From contig NZ_JZRB01000007.1 of the NCBI RefSeq assembly GCF_000964085.1, positions 89,224 to 153,223 on the forward strand: 64,000 nucleotides of DNA, read 5' to 3'. Positions 57,243-64,000 of this stretch are shown piece after piece (position 1 is the stretch's first letter; each line of letters begins with the position of its first letter). A program made the translations under genes and the position numbers. The stretch comes from Luteibacter yeojuensis. Its GTDB lineage: Bacteria; Pseudomonadota; Gammaproteobacteria; Xanthomonadales; Rhodanobacteraceae. Under the pieces are notes generated by a model, which saw only the letters and a program-made list of their open reading frames with translations, ran no database searches and was not told the origin of the DNA.

Positions 57243-57442
57243 TGCACGGTCACTGGCGAAACCATGACCTATGGCCAAGCCCTGACTTTCGATGTCGCGG
57301 CGCCGCAAGCACCTGATCGCCCGTCGCAAATGGCGACGCAAAGCCCTGCGGCGCAGTGCCCGCAGGAAATAGGGCCCCTGTCGTAAACGTTTCCTGTTGC
57401 GGCGCACGACGGGACGGCCCCTGTCCTAGCCATCTGTCCAGT

Positions 57443-57456
57443 TGACAACGTTGTCA
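57443..57456. promoter_or_regulatory. NagR operator, perfect palindrome, upstream of nagK
   Basis: TGACAACGTTGTCA is a perfect 14-base palindrome and fits the Xanthomonas NagR box as I remember it. TTGACA at 57442-57447, a perfect -35 for the nagK direction, is embedded in it. The -10 (near 57465) is poor. The rest of the 371-base gap (57168-57538) holds GTAAACGTTTCC at 57383 and no gene. Confidence 0.8.
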
Positions 57457-57538
57457 TCGCGCTCACAGACTCAGCCTCACACAGGGGCGTCACGGAATTT
57501 TTATGTGGCGACGCAGGCAAGGGTGAAAGGGGGAAGGC

Positions 57539-58564
57539 GTGGGTAAACAGGCAAACCAGCGGGAAGCCATGCTGACAGCGCGCGCGGAGGCGTTCATCGC
57601 CGCCGACGTGGGCGGCACGCATGCCCGCATCGGCCTGGTCCGCCCCGCGCTGGCCGGCGGCACCTTCGAGGTGCTGCGTTACGAGCGCTACGCCTGCGCC
57701 GAGTGGCCCAGCCTCACCGCCGTGCTGCAGGATTTCGTAGGCCACCTCGATGGCCAGTTCGCCGTGCAGCACTGCGCCGTGGCCAGCGCCGGGTACGTGG
57801 TGGGCGACGCCATCGTCAACGAGAACCTGCCCTGGCCGGTCTCCATCGGCGATATCCGCGACAGCCTGCACCTGGCTGGCCTGCGCGTGGTGAATGATTT
57901 CGAAGCCGTGGCCTACGCCTGCCAGTTCCTGCGCGAGCACGAGACCACCGCCATCATCGAGACGGCCGCGGCCCCGGCCATCGGCCCGATCCTGGTGATG
58001 GGCCCGGGCACCGGCCTCGGCTCGGCCGTGCTGTTGCCCGGCACACCGCACGCCACCGTGCTGCCCACCGAGGCTGGCCAGATCTCGCTCGCCCCGGGCA
58101 CGCCACGCGAAGCGGCCATCCTGGCCGAGCTGGCGAAGACCCGCGATTACGTTTCCTACGAGGCCGCCCTCTCGGGCCCCGGCCTCGTGAACCTCTACAA
58201 GGCCATTTCGACGCTGCGCGGCACCGCCGCGACGCTGGCCGAGCCCGCCGATGTCACCACTGCCGCCCTCGCCGGGAACGACCCCGCCGCGGTCGAGGCG
58301 CTGGAGGTGTTCTGTGGCCTGCTCGGCAGCTTCGTGGGCGACCTCGCCATGCTCTACGGCGCCCGCGGTGGCGTGTTCCTCGCGGGCGGCATCCTGCCCC
58401 GGGTGCGCGACTACCTGGCCCGCAGCAGCTTCCCCGACCGGTTTTTCAACAAGGGCGTCATGCGCGCCTTTCTCCAGCAAGTGCCAGTACGACTGATGGA
58501 CCACGGACAGTTGGGTGTGATCGGTGCCGCCGGTCTCTACCTGCACGGTCCGACTGCTCACTGA
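57539..58564 (+). CDS. nagK: Glucokinase-family GlcNAc/glucose kinase (NagK-II type)
   Basis: The 341-residue cytoplasmic kinase belongs to the Glk (COG0837) family, not ROK: AADVGGTHARIGLV (phosphate 1), NDFEAVAYACQFL, GPGTGLGSAVLLP, PTEAGQISLAP, and GGVFLAGGILPRVRDY near the C-terminus. Its location between nagP and a TonB receptor, behind a NagR box, argues for GlcNAc as substrate, as for NagK-II proteins of Xanthomonas. Glucose is the alternative. The GTG at 57539 is given as start. The ATG at 57569 (MLTARAEAF) is a reasonable alternative. Confidence 0.9.
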   Translation: MGKQANQREAMLTARAEAFIAADVGGTHARIGLVRPALAGGTFEVLRYERYACAEWPSLTAVLQDFVGHLDGQFAVQHCAVASAGYVVGDAIVNENLPWPVSIGDIRDSLHLAGLRVVNDFEAVAYACQFLREHETTAIIETAAAPAIGPILVMGPGTGLGSAVLLPGTPHATVLPTEAGQISLAPGTPREAAILAELAKTRDYVSYEAALSGPGLVNLYKAISTLRGTAATLAEPADVTTAALAGNDPAAVEALEVFCGLLGSFVGDLAMLYGARGGVFLAGGILPRVRDYLARSSFPDRFFNKGVMRAFLQQVPVRLMDHGQLGVIGAAGLYLHGPTAH

Positions 58565-58644
58565 CGAGCGGGAAAGGAACGCAGGCTCAGTAAAAAAGCG
58601 GGCCGGAAGGCCCTTCGCTACCCATCCTCTGAGGGGAGGACACC

Positions 58645-61380
58645 ATGTCGCATCGCAGGAACCTGCTCACGGCGAGCATCATCGCCGGACTCATCTGTAT
58701 GACCGGTACCGTCGCCGCGCAGGACGCGTCGACCCAGGACCCGGGCCACACGCAGACCGCCCAGGAAAAGGCTGACGCCGCCAAGGCAGCGCAGCTCGAG
58801 GGCATCACCGTCACCGGCATCCGCGCCAGCCTCGAGAAATCGCTGGACACGAAGCGCAATGCCGATGCCATCGTCGAAGCCGTCACGGCCGAGGATATCG
58901 GCAAGTTCCCGAACACCAACGTCGCCGAAGCGATGACCCAGGTGCCGGGCGTGACCATCGACCGCCAGTTCGGCCAGGGCGACCGCGTCTCGATCGACGG
59001 TACCGACCCCAGCCTCAACCTGACGTTCCTCAACGGCCAGCCGGTGTCGCAGACCCCGTGGCAGTACGGCGCCCAGCCGAACCGCGGCTTCGACTTCACC
59101 ATGCTGGCCCCGGAAATCGTCGGCCGCCTGGAAGTCTACAAGTCGCCCGAAGCGCGCCTCACCGAAGGCAGCCTGGGCGGCACCGTGCTGCTGCACACGC
59201 TGAAGCCGCTCGACCTGCCGGCCAACACCATCCGTGGCTCGTTCGGCCTGAACTACAACGACCAGGCCACCCCGGGCACGCGCCCGAACGGCTCGGCGCT
59301 GTATAGCTGGAAGAACGACTCCAACACCTTCGGCATGATCGCCTCGATCCAGCATTACGAGGAAAAGATCGATCGCCAGGGCTTCGAGATCTTCAGCTAC
59401 AGCCCGGTCTCGAAGTGGGCCGCCAGCCCGGCCGTCGCCGCGGGCATCGCCAACGGCACGCTCGACCCGAACGCCAAGGTGCCCGACGAGGTCAACTCGG
59501 CGTGGTTCCAGCAGAAGCGCAAGCGCGATACGGCCACGCTCGGTTTCCAGATCCGCCCGACGGATAACTGGGACATCGACATCAACAACCTGTTCGTCCG
59601 CGAGAACTTCGATAACTGGAACCAGTCGCTGTACCCGTTCACCGGCGCCACGCCGGGCAACGTCACCAGCTTCAACCAGGGCCCGAACGGCGTCGTCACC
59701 GGCGGCCACGTGTGCGGCAACGACGACCCGACCTGCCCGGCCATCGCGCAAGGCACGTTCGACAGCAACATCCGCAAGTCGGTGGTGCGCACCGTCGCCC
59801 ACGACCTGAAGTCGACCTTCCACGGCGACGGCTGGCAGCTGGGCGGCGCGGCCGGCTACAGCAAGGCCATCAACAACAACATCTCGCAGGCCGTGATGGA
59901 GCCGGTGTATGCCGGTGGCTACACCTGGGACATCAACAAGGGCTTCAACTTCGACAGCCCCGCCGCCGCGCGCGACCCGGCCAACTGGCACATGGGCGAC
60001 GTAGACGGCCTGGGCGGCTGGCCCGGCAACTACGGTTCGTACTCCGCGCACTCGCGTGATACGTACGCCCAGCTCGACTTCTCGAAGTTCTTCGATTCGT
60101 TCATCAACGAAGTGGCCGTTGGCTACCGCTGGAACCGCCACGAAGAGGGCATGAACGCCCACGTCTACGGCGGCAACGCACCGACCAACCTGGCCGACCT
60201 CGGGTTCGGCGGCTACACCGACACGCTGGGCGCGCTCGACGGCCTCGACGGTTCCGCCAGCCATGTCATGCCCGACCGCAACGCCCAGTACGCCTGGGTG
60301 CGCAACACCAACGGCGGCAACGAAGATCCGGGCACCTACCTCAACGGTACCTACAAGCTCGTCGAGAAGACCAACGCGGCCTATGCGCAGGCGAACTTCG
60401 CCGGCGGCGGCTTCCACGGCAACTTCGGCATCCGCTACGTCGACACCAAGACCGACGGCACCGGCTTCAACTACAGCGGCGCGCCGACGCTGCCGGCCCC
60501 GGCTGGCTCGTGGCAGACCTCGTCGCGTACCTCGAAGAACTGGCTGCCCAGCATCAACATCGCGTACGACCTCGCCGAGGACGTGGTGCTGCGCGCGGCG
60601 GCCGCCAAGGTCATCGCCCGCCCGCCGTACAACATGCAGGTGAACAACCTGTTCCTCAACGACTCGGTGCTTACCGGCTCGGGCGGCAACCCGAACCTGA
60701 AGGACTACAAGTCGAAGAACTACTCGCTCTCGGCCGAGTGGTACTTCGCGCCGCAGTCGTACCTCGCGCTCACCGGCTTCCTGAAGCAGATCGACAACTA
60801 CGTGCTCGTCGATTCGGCCAACGAGCTGCAGTACAACTCGGGCCTGGTAAACGACCCGACGACGTTTGCCCGCCAGGTGGCGCAGGGCCTCTGCACGCCG
60901 GATGGCTTCTGCGAATACTCGATCAGCCGCCCGCGCAACACGGGTAGCGGCAAGGTCCGCGGCGGCACCCTGAGCTACCAGCAGGCCTTCTGGGATACCG
61001 GCTTCGGTGTCACGGCGAGCTACACGTATGCGAAGGGCACCCTGGATGCCGGCGGCTCGCTGCCGTACAACTCCAAGAACGCCTACTCGGTCAGCCCGTA
61101 CTACGAAATGGGCCCGTTCAGCGCCCGCGTCACGTACAACTGGCGCAGCAAGTACCTCGCCGGCGGCTACATCGCCGGTGCGCCGCCGGCCACCACGGCC
61201 GATTACGGCGACCTGGGCGCCACGCTGGGCTGGAAGCTCAACGACAGCATCTCGTTCACCCTCGCGGGCATGAACCTGACGAACGAAAAGTACAAGCAGT
61301 ACCTGACGGTCACGTCGATGCCCGTGGCCAAGTACACCACCGGCCGCCGCTACATGGCCTCGGTGCACTTCGACCTGTAA
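58645..61380 (+). CDS. TonB-dependent receptor, probable chito-oligosaccharide/GlcNAc uptake
   Basis: The 911-residue outer-membrane receptor has a signal peptide (to about GTVAAQDA), a TonB-box-like EGITVTGIRASLEKSLDTKR typical of Caulobacter- and Xanthomonas-type carbohydrate receptors, the plug (IVEAVTAEDIGKFPNTNVAEAMTQVPGVTIDR and RLEVYKSPEARLTEGSLGGTVLL) and a barrel ending YMASVHFDL. The terminal Leu after aromatics is acceptable for BAM. The ribosome site GGGGAGGA is strong. Its place between nagK and a GH20 hexosaminidase gene indicates uptake of chitin fragments. A terminator follows. Confidence 0.93.
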   Translation: MSHRRNLLTASIIAGLICMTGTVAAQDASTQDPGHTQTAQEKADAAKAAQLEGITVTGIRASLEKSLDTKRNADAIVEAVTAEDIGKFPNTNVAEAMTQVPGVTIDRQFGQGDRVSIDGTDPSLNLTFLNGQPVSQTPWQYGAQPNRGFDFTMLAPEIVGRLEVYKSPEARLTEGSLGGTVLLHTLKPLDLPANTIRGSFGLNYNDQATPGTRPNGSALYSWKNDSNTFGMIASIQHYEEKIDRQGFEIFSYSPVSKWAASPAVAAGIANGTLDPNAKVPDEVNSAWFQQKRKRDTATLGFQIRPTDNWDIDINNLFVRENFDNWNQSLYPFTGATPGNVTSFNQGPNGVVTGGHVCGNDDPTCPAIAQGTFDSNIRKSVVRTVAHDLKSTFHGDGWQLGGAAGYSKAINNNISQAVMEPVYAGGYTWDINKGFNFDSPAAARDPANWHMGDVDGLGGWPGNYGSYSAHSRDTYAQLDFSKFFDSFINEVAVGYRWNRHEEGMNAHVYGGNAPTNLADLGFGGYTDTLGALDGLDGSASHVMPDRNAQYAWVRNTNGGNEDPGTYLNGTYKLVEKTNAAYAQANFAGGGFHGNFGIRYVDTKTDGTGFNYSGAPTLPAPAGSWQTSSRTSKNWLPSINIAYDLAEDVVLRAAAAKVIARPPYNMQVNNLFLNDSVLTGSGGNPNLKDYKSKNYSLSAEWYFAPQSYLALTGFLKQIDNYVLVDSANELQYNSGLVNDPTTFARQVAQGLCTPDGFCEYSISRPRNTGSGKVRGGTLSYQQAFWDTGFGVTASYTYAKGTLDAGGSLPYNSKNAYSVSPYYEMGPFSARVTYNWRSKYLAGGYIAGAPPATTADYGDLGATLGWKLNDSISFTLAGMNLTNEKYKQYLTVTSMPVAKYTTGRRYMASVHFDL

Positions 61381-61446
61381 GCGTTCGCGTCATGGCTTGG
61401 CGGCCACGGATGGCCGCACATAACCCTCAAGCTCGAACTTTCCCCT

Positions 61447-61481
61447 GGGCCCGTCGACTCCCTTGCCGGGCCCTTCTTTTT
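61447..61481 (+). terminator. Rho-independent terminator after the TonB receptor
   Basis: GGGCCCG (61447-61453) pairs with CGGGCCC (61467-61473), loop 13 bases, followed by TTCTTTTT. It separates the receptor from the hexosaminidase gene. Confidence 0.85.
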
Positions 61482-61554
61482 GACTCTTTACGATTTACGG
61501 GGCGAGCCCTTACCCTCGCAGATTCTGTCGACATCGATGACCCAGGGGCCCACC

Positions 61555-63831
61555 ATGCGCCGTATCGTCTTGCTCGCCCTGGCTTCCGGGCTTGCTGCCT
61601 GCGCCAGCCAGCCGAAGCAGCCCGCCGCGCCCGTCGACACGACGCCGCTTTCGCTCATCCCCATGCCTGCCCAGCTGGCGCGCGTGCCGGGCCACTTCCG
61701 CATCGAGGCTGGTACCACCATCAGCACGGCGCCGGGTGATACCCAGGCGAAGAAGGTGGCGGCCCAGTTGCAGGGCTGGCTGCGCCAGGCCCGCGGGCTC
61801 ACGCTGCCCATCGTCGAAGGCAAGGGCGGCAGCGGCAGCATCTGGCTGCACACCGAGGCCTCCGTGAAGGGCATCGAGGCCTACACGCTCGACGTGGACG
61901 GCAAGGGCGTGCGCATCGCCGCCAATGACGAAACCGGCCTGTTCTATGGCGCTGTCACCCTGTGGCAGCTCGCCACCGACCCCGCCGCGCAGAACGGCCT
62001 GCCGGGCGTGCACATCGTCGACAAGCCGCGCTTCGAGTGGCGTGGCCTCATGCTCGATTCGAGCCGCCATTTCCAGTCGGTGAGCGAGATCGAGCACCTG
62101 CTCGACCAGATGGCCATGCACAAGCTCAACACCTTCCACTGGCATCTCACCGACGACCAGGGCTGGCGCCTGCAGATCGAGAAGTACCCCAAGCTCACCG
62201 AGGTGGCGGCATGCCGCACGCCGGTGGGCCCGGACATCGCCCTCACGGGGGGCGCCGACAAGCCCTACTGCGGCTTCTACACGAAGGAAGAAGCGAAGCA
62301 GGTGGTGGCGTACGCCGCCGAGCGCCACATCACCGTGGTGCCCGAGATCGAGATGCCCGGCCACGCGCAGGCCGCGGTCGCCGCCTACCCGAAGCTCGGT
62401 GCGGGCAAGAAGCACGCCGTATCGGCCGATTGGGGCGTCAACACCGCGCTGTTCAACGTCGACGATGGCACCTTCACCTTCCTCGAAGGCGTGCTCGACG
62501 AGGTGATGGAGGTGTTCCCGTCCACGTACATCCACGTTGGCGGCGACGAAGCCGCGAAGGACGAATGGGAGCACTCCGCGTCGGTGCAGGCGAAGATGAA
62601 GTCGCTGGGCATCACCGACGAGGAGAAGATGCAGGGCTGGTTCGTCGCCCGCATCGGCGATTACCTCGAGAAGCACCAGCGCCGCCTCATCGGCTGGGAC
62701 GAGATCCTCGACGGCAAGGTGCCCGCCAGCGCCACCGTCATGTCGTGGCGTGGCACCAAGGGCGCCATCAAGGCAGCCAACGCCGGCCACGACGTGGTGA
62801 TGGCCGCGGCGCCCACGCTGTACATGGATTACCTGCAGTCCACGCTGCATGACGAACAGCCGGGCCGCCCGAACGTGCAGACCCTGCAGGACGTGTACAA
62901 CTTCGACCCGGTGCCCGAAGGCATTTCGCCGGCCATGGCCAGCCACGTGCTCGGCGAGCAGGTCACGCTCTTCAGCGAGTACCTCTCCACGTGGCCGCGC
63001 GTGCAGCATGCGGCGTTCCCGCGCATCGCCGCCATGGCCGAGCGCGCGTGGTCGCCCAGCGCTGACTGGAACGGTTTCCTGCAGCGCCTGCCCGCCCAGT
63101 TCTCACGCTATCGCTCCGCGGGCATCATGCCGGCCGACAGCGCCTTCGCCGTCACCATCGACGCCGCACCCGCCGGTAACGACAAGGCCACGGTGACGCT
63201 GGCCAGCCAGACCGGCTACGGCAAGATCCGCTACACCACCGACGGCACGCCGCCCACGTCGCAATCGCCGGAATACACCGCGCCGTTCGAGGTGCCGCTG
63301 CCGTCGACGGTGCAGGCCATCACGTTCAACGGCGGCTTCGGCCTCTCCGGCCCGCGCTCGTCGACGATTGATGCCAAATCCCTGCTCCGCCGCAACAGCG
63401 ACCAGCTCGACCTTTGCAGCAGCAAGCTGCCCGTGCGCGTGGAATCGCCCACGCTCATCGATGGCGTCCGCCCGGTGTACAAGGTGGACATCATGGATAC
63501 CTGCTGGACGTGGAAGGGCGTGAAGCTGGACGGCCGCTACGGCGTCGCGATCAGCGTCAACCGGCTGCCGTACAACTACGCGCTGTGGAAGGACGCGGCC
63601 GGCATCGTGTCGCGCAAGGCGCGCGGCCGCGATGGCGAGATCGAGGTGCGCCAGGATACGTGCGATGGCCCGAAGCTCACCACCATCGCGCTGTCGAAGG
63701 CGAAGGGCGGCCCGGCAACGCTGGATGGCATCCTGCCGAAGCGCGAAGGCACGCACGACCTGTGCTTCATTATCACGGGCAAGCCGGGCCCCAATAAGTT
63801 CTGGGTCATCGGCGACGTCCAGCTCCGCTAG
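61555..63831 (+). CDS. Beta-N-acetylhexosaminidase, GH20, probable lipoprotein
   Basis: The 758-residue enzyme removes terminal GlcNAc from chito-oligosaccharides. The start at 61555 gives a lipoprotein signal (RRIVLLALASGLAAC). The GH20b domain is followed by the TIM-barrel with FEWRGLMLDSSRHFQ, KLNTFHWHLTDDQGWRLQI and the catalytic pair Asp331-Glu332 in HVGGDEAAK. A chitobiase C-terminal-like segment (KIRYTTDGTPPTSQSPEYT) is at about 555-600. A C-terminal region of about 140 residues with paired cysteines (LDLCSSKLP, DTCW, DTCDG, DLCFII) is less familiar. It is likely anchored in the outer membrane or periplasm and feeds GlcNAc to NagP. An upstream in-frame ATG at 61537 is less likely. Confidence 0.93.
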   Translation: MRRIVLLALASGLAACASQPKQPAAPVDTTPLSLIPMPAQLARVPGHFRIEAGTTISTAPGDTQAKKVAAQLQGWLRQARGLTLPIVEGKGGSGSIWLHTEASVKGIEAYTLDVDGKGVRIAANDETGLFYGAVTLWQLATDPAAQNGLPGVHIVDKPRFEWRGLMLDSSRHFQSVSEIEHLLDQMAMHKLNTFHWHLTDDQGWRLQIEKYPKLTEVAACRTPVGPDIALTGGADKPYCGFYTKEEAKQVVAYAAERHITVVPEIEMPGHAQAAVAAYPKLGAGKKHAVSADWGVNTALFNVDDGTFTFLEGVLDEVMEVFPSTYIHVGGDEAAKDEWEHSASVQAKMKSLGITDEEKMQGWFVARIGDYLEKHQRRLIGWDEILDGKVPASATVMSWRGTKGAIKAANAGHDVVMAAAPTLYMDYLQSTLHDEQPGRPNVQTLQDVYNFDPVPEGISPAMASHVLGEQVTLFSEYLSTWPRVQHAAFPRIAAMAERAWSPSADWNGFLQRLPAQFSRYRSAGIMPADSAFAVTIDAAPAGNDKATVTLASQTGYGKIRYTTDGTPPTSQSPEYTAPFEVPLPSTVQAITFNGGFGLSGPRSSTIDAKSLLRRNSDQLDLCSSKLPVRVESPTLIDGVRPVYKVDIMDTCWTWKGVKLDGRYGVAISVNRLPYNYALWKDAAGIVSRKARGRDGEIEVRQDTCDGPKLTTIALSKAKGGPATLDGILPKREGTHDLCFIITGKPGPNKFWVIGDVQLR

Positions 63832-63843
63832 CGCCCGGCTCTT

Positions 63844-63867
63844 GTGGGAGCTTGCTTGCAAGCGACG
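63844..63867. repeat. Solitary REP-like arm after the hexosaminidase
   Basis: TGTGGGAGCTTGCTTGCAAGCG resembles a type B arm with CTTGCTTGCAAG in place of the GCGC core, and contains its own small palindrome (GCTTGCAAGC-like). No partner arm is visible. Confidence 0.5.
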
Positions 63868-63950
63868 CTCTTGCACCGGTTCATTCGCTATCGCGAATGC
63901 ATGTAACCAGCGGCTTGCGCCGCCTTAGGCTGGCGGCGTTTCGCCAGTCG

Positions 63951-64000
63951 GGGGCGGGCAGGCCCTTCGCTCATGTCGGCCCCAAGGGCCTGCCCGCCCC
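63951..64000. repeat. 17-bp perfect inverted repeat at the window edge
   Basis: GGGGCGGGCAGGCCCTT (63951-63967) is the exact complement of AAGGGCCTGCCCGCCCC (63984-64000), with a 16-base loop. There is no T run in view. It may continue past the window. The sequence differs from the REP-like families above. Confidence 0.85.

Noticed and set aside
58595..58613. Hairpin GGGCC/GGCCC next to an A run between nagK and the TonB receptor
   Set aside because: Read on the plus strand it has no T run, so it is not a terminator for nagK. The T run is on the minus strand, where no gene needs ending. It may affect mRNA stability but evidence is too weak.
58618..61368. About 900-codon open frame on the minus strand opposite the second TonB receptor
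   Set aside because: Same reasoning; no recognisable motif and no ribosome site.

Overview
The window is GC-rich chromosomal DNA from a gammaproteobacterium, most likely of the Xanthomonadales/Lysobacterales, near Luteibacter, Dyella or Rhodanobacter. The reasons are the Xanthomonas-style N-acetylglucosamine (GlcNAc) regulon with LacI- and GntR-type regulators, TonB-dependent receptors and a GH20 hexosaminidase; a zwf-pgl-edd-eda operon; algZ-algR-hemC order; and many GTAGGAGC-type palindromic repeats between genes. The placement is inferred from gene content, not computed. I saw no rRNA, tRNA, CRISPR array, prophage or transposase gene.

Layout. 1-9.7 kb: a membrane protein and a DUF481 outer-membrane protein (+); hemC, a LytTR response regulator and its kinase (-); a carboxylesterase; a three-gene set like E. 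coli yjfL-yjfM-yjfC (-); a prolyl oligopeptidase (-). 9.8-12.2 kb: a second, divergent S9 peptidase (+). 12.4-21.5 kb: a K+ uptake locus with a small membrane ORF, kdpF, kdpA, kdpB, a 63-codon ORF, a TorF-type porin, kdpC, then kdpD and kdpE. 21.7-28.1 kb: a small secreted protein, an AraC regulator (-), an 80-residue unknown protein and a MarR/outer-membrane factor/EmrA/EmrB efflux operon. 28.2-36.6 kb: PagL lipid A deacylase (-), a GGDEF-EAL protein, a DODA dioxygenase, a DUF2239 protein and an RND pump subunit (-). 36.8-39.1 kb: btuB (-) behind a cobalamin riboswitch. 39.3-42.3 kb: an Oar-like TonB receptor.

The last third is a sugar-catabolism region. nagQ, nagB-II and nagA (-) face zwf-pgl-edd-eda (+). 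After an EamA transporter, a TolC protein (-) and a ProP-like symporter (-) come nagR and nagP (-), then divergent nagK, a TonB receptor and a secreted or lipidated hexosaminidase (+). Together these import chito-oligosaccharides, cleave them to GlcNAc, phosphorylate and deacetylate it, deaminate GlcN-6-P to Fru-6-P, and pass carbon through Glc-6-P to the Entner-Doudoroff pathway. Operator-like repeats suggest NagR controls nagP/nagK and NagQ may link nag genes to zwf.

The most unusual points are the porin and small ORF between kdpB and kdpC, the helically phased TGGTAY repeats at the zwf promoter, and 46-bp perfect palindromes among the intergenic repeats.
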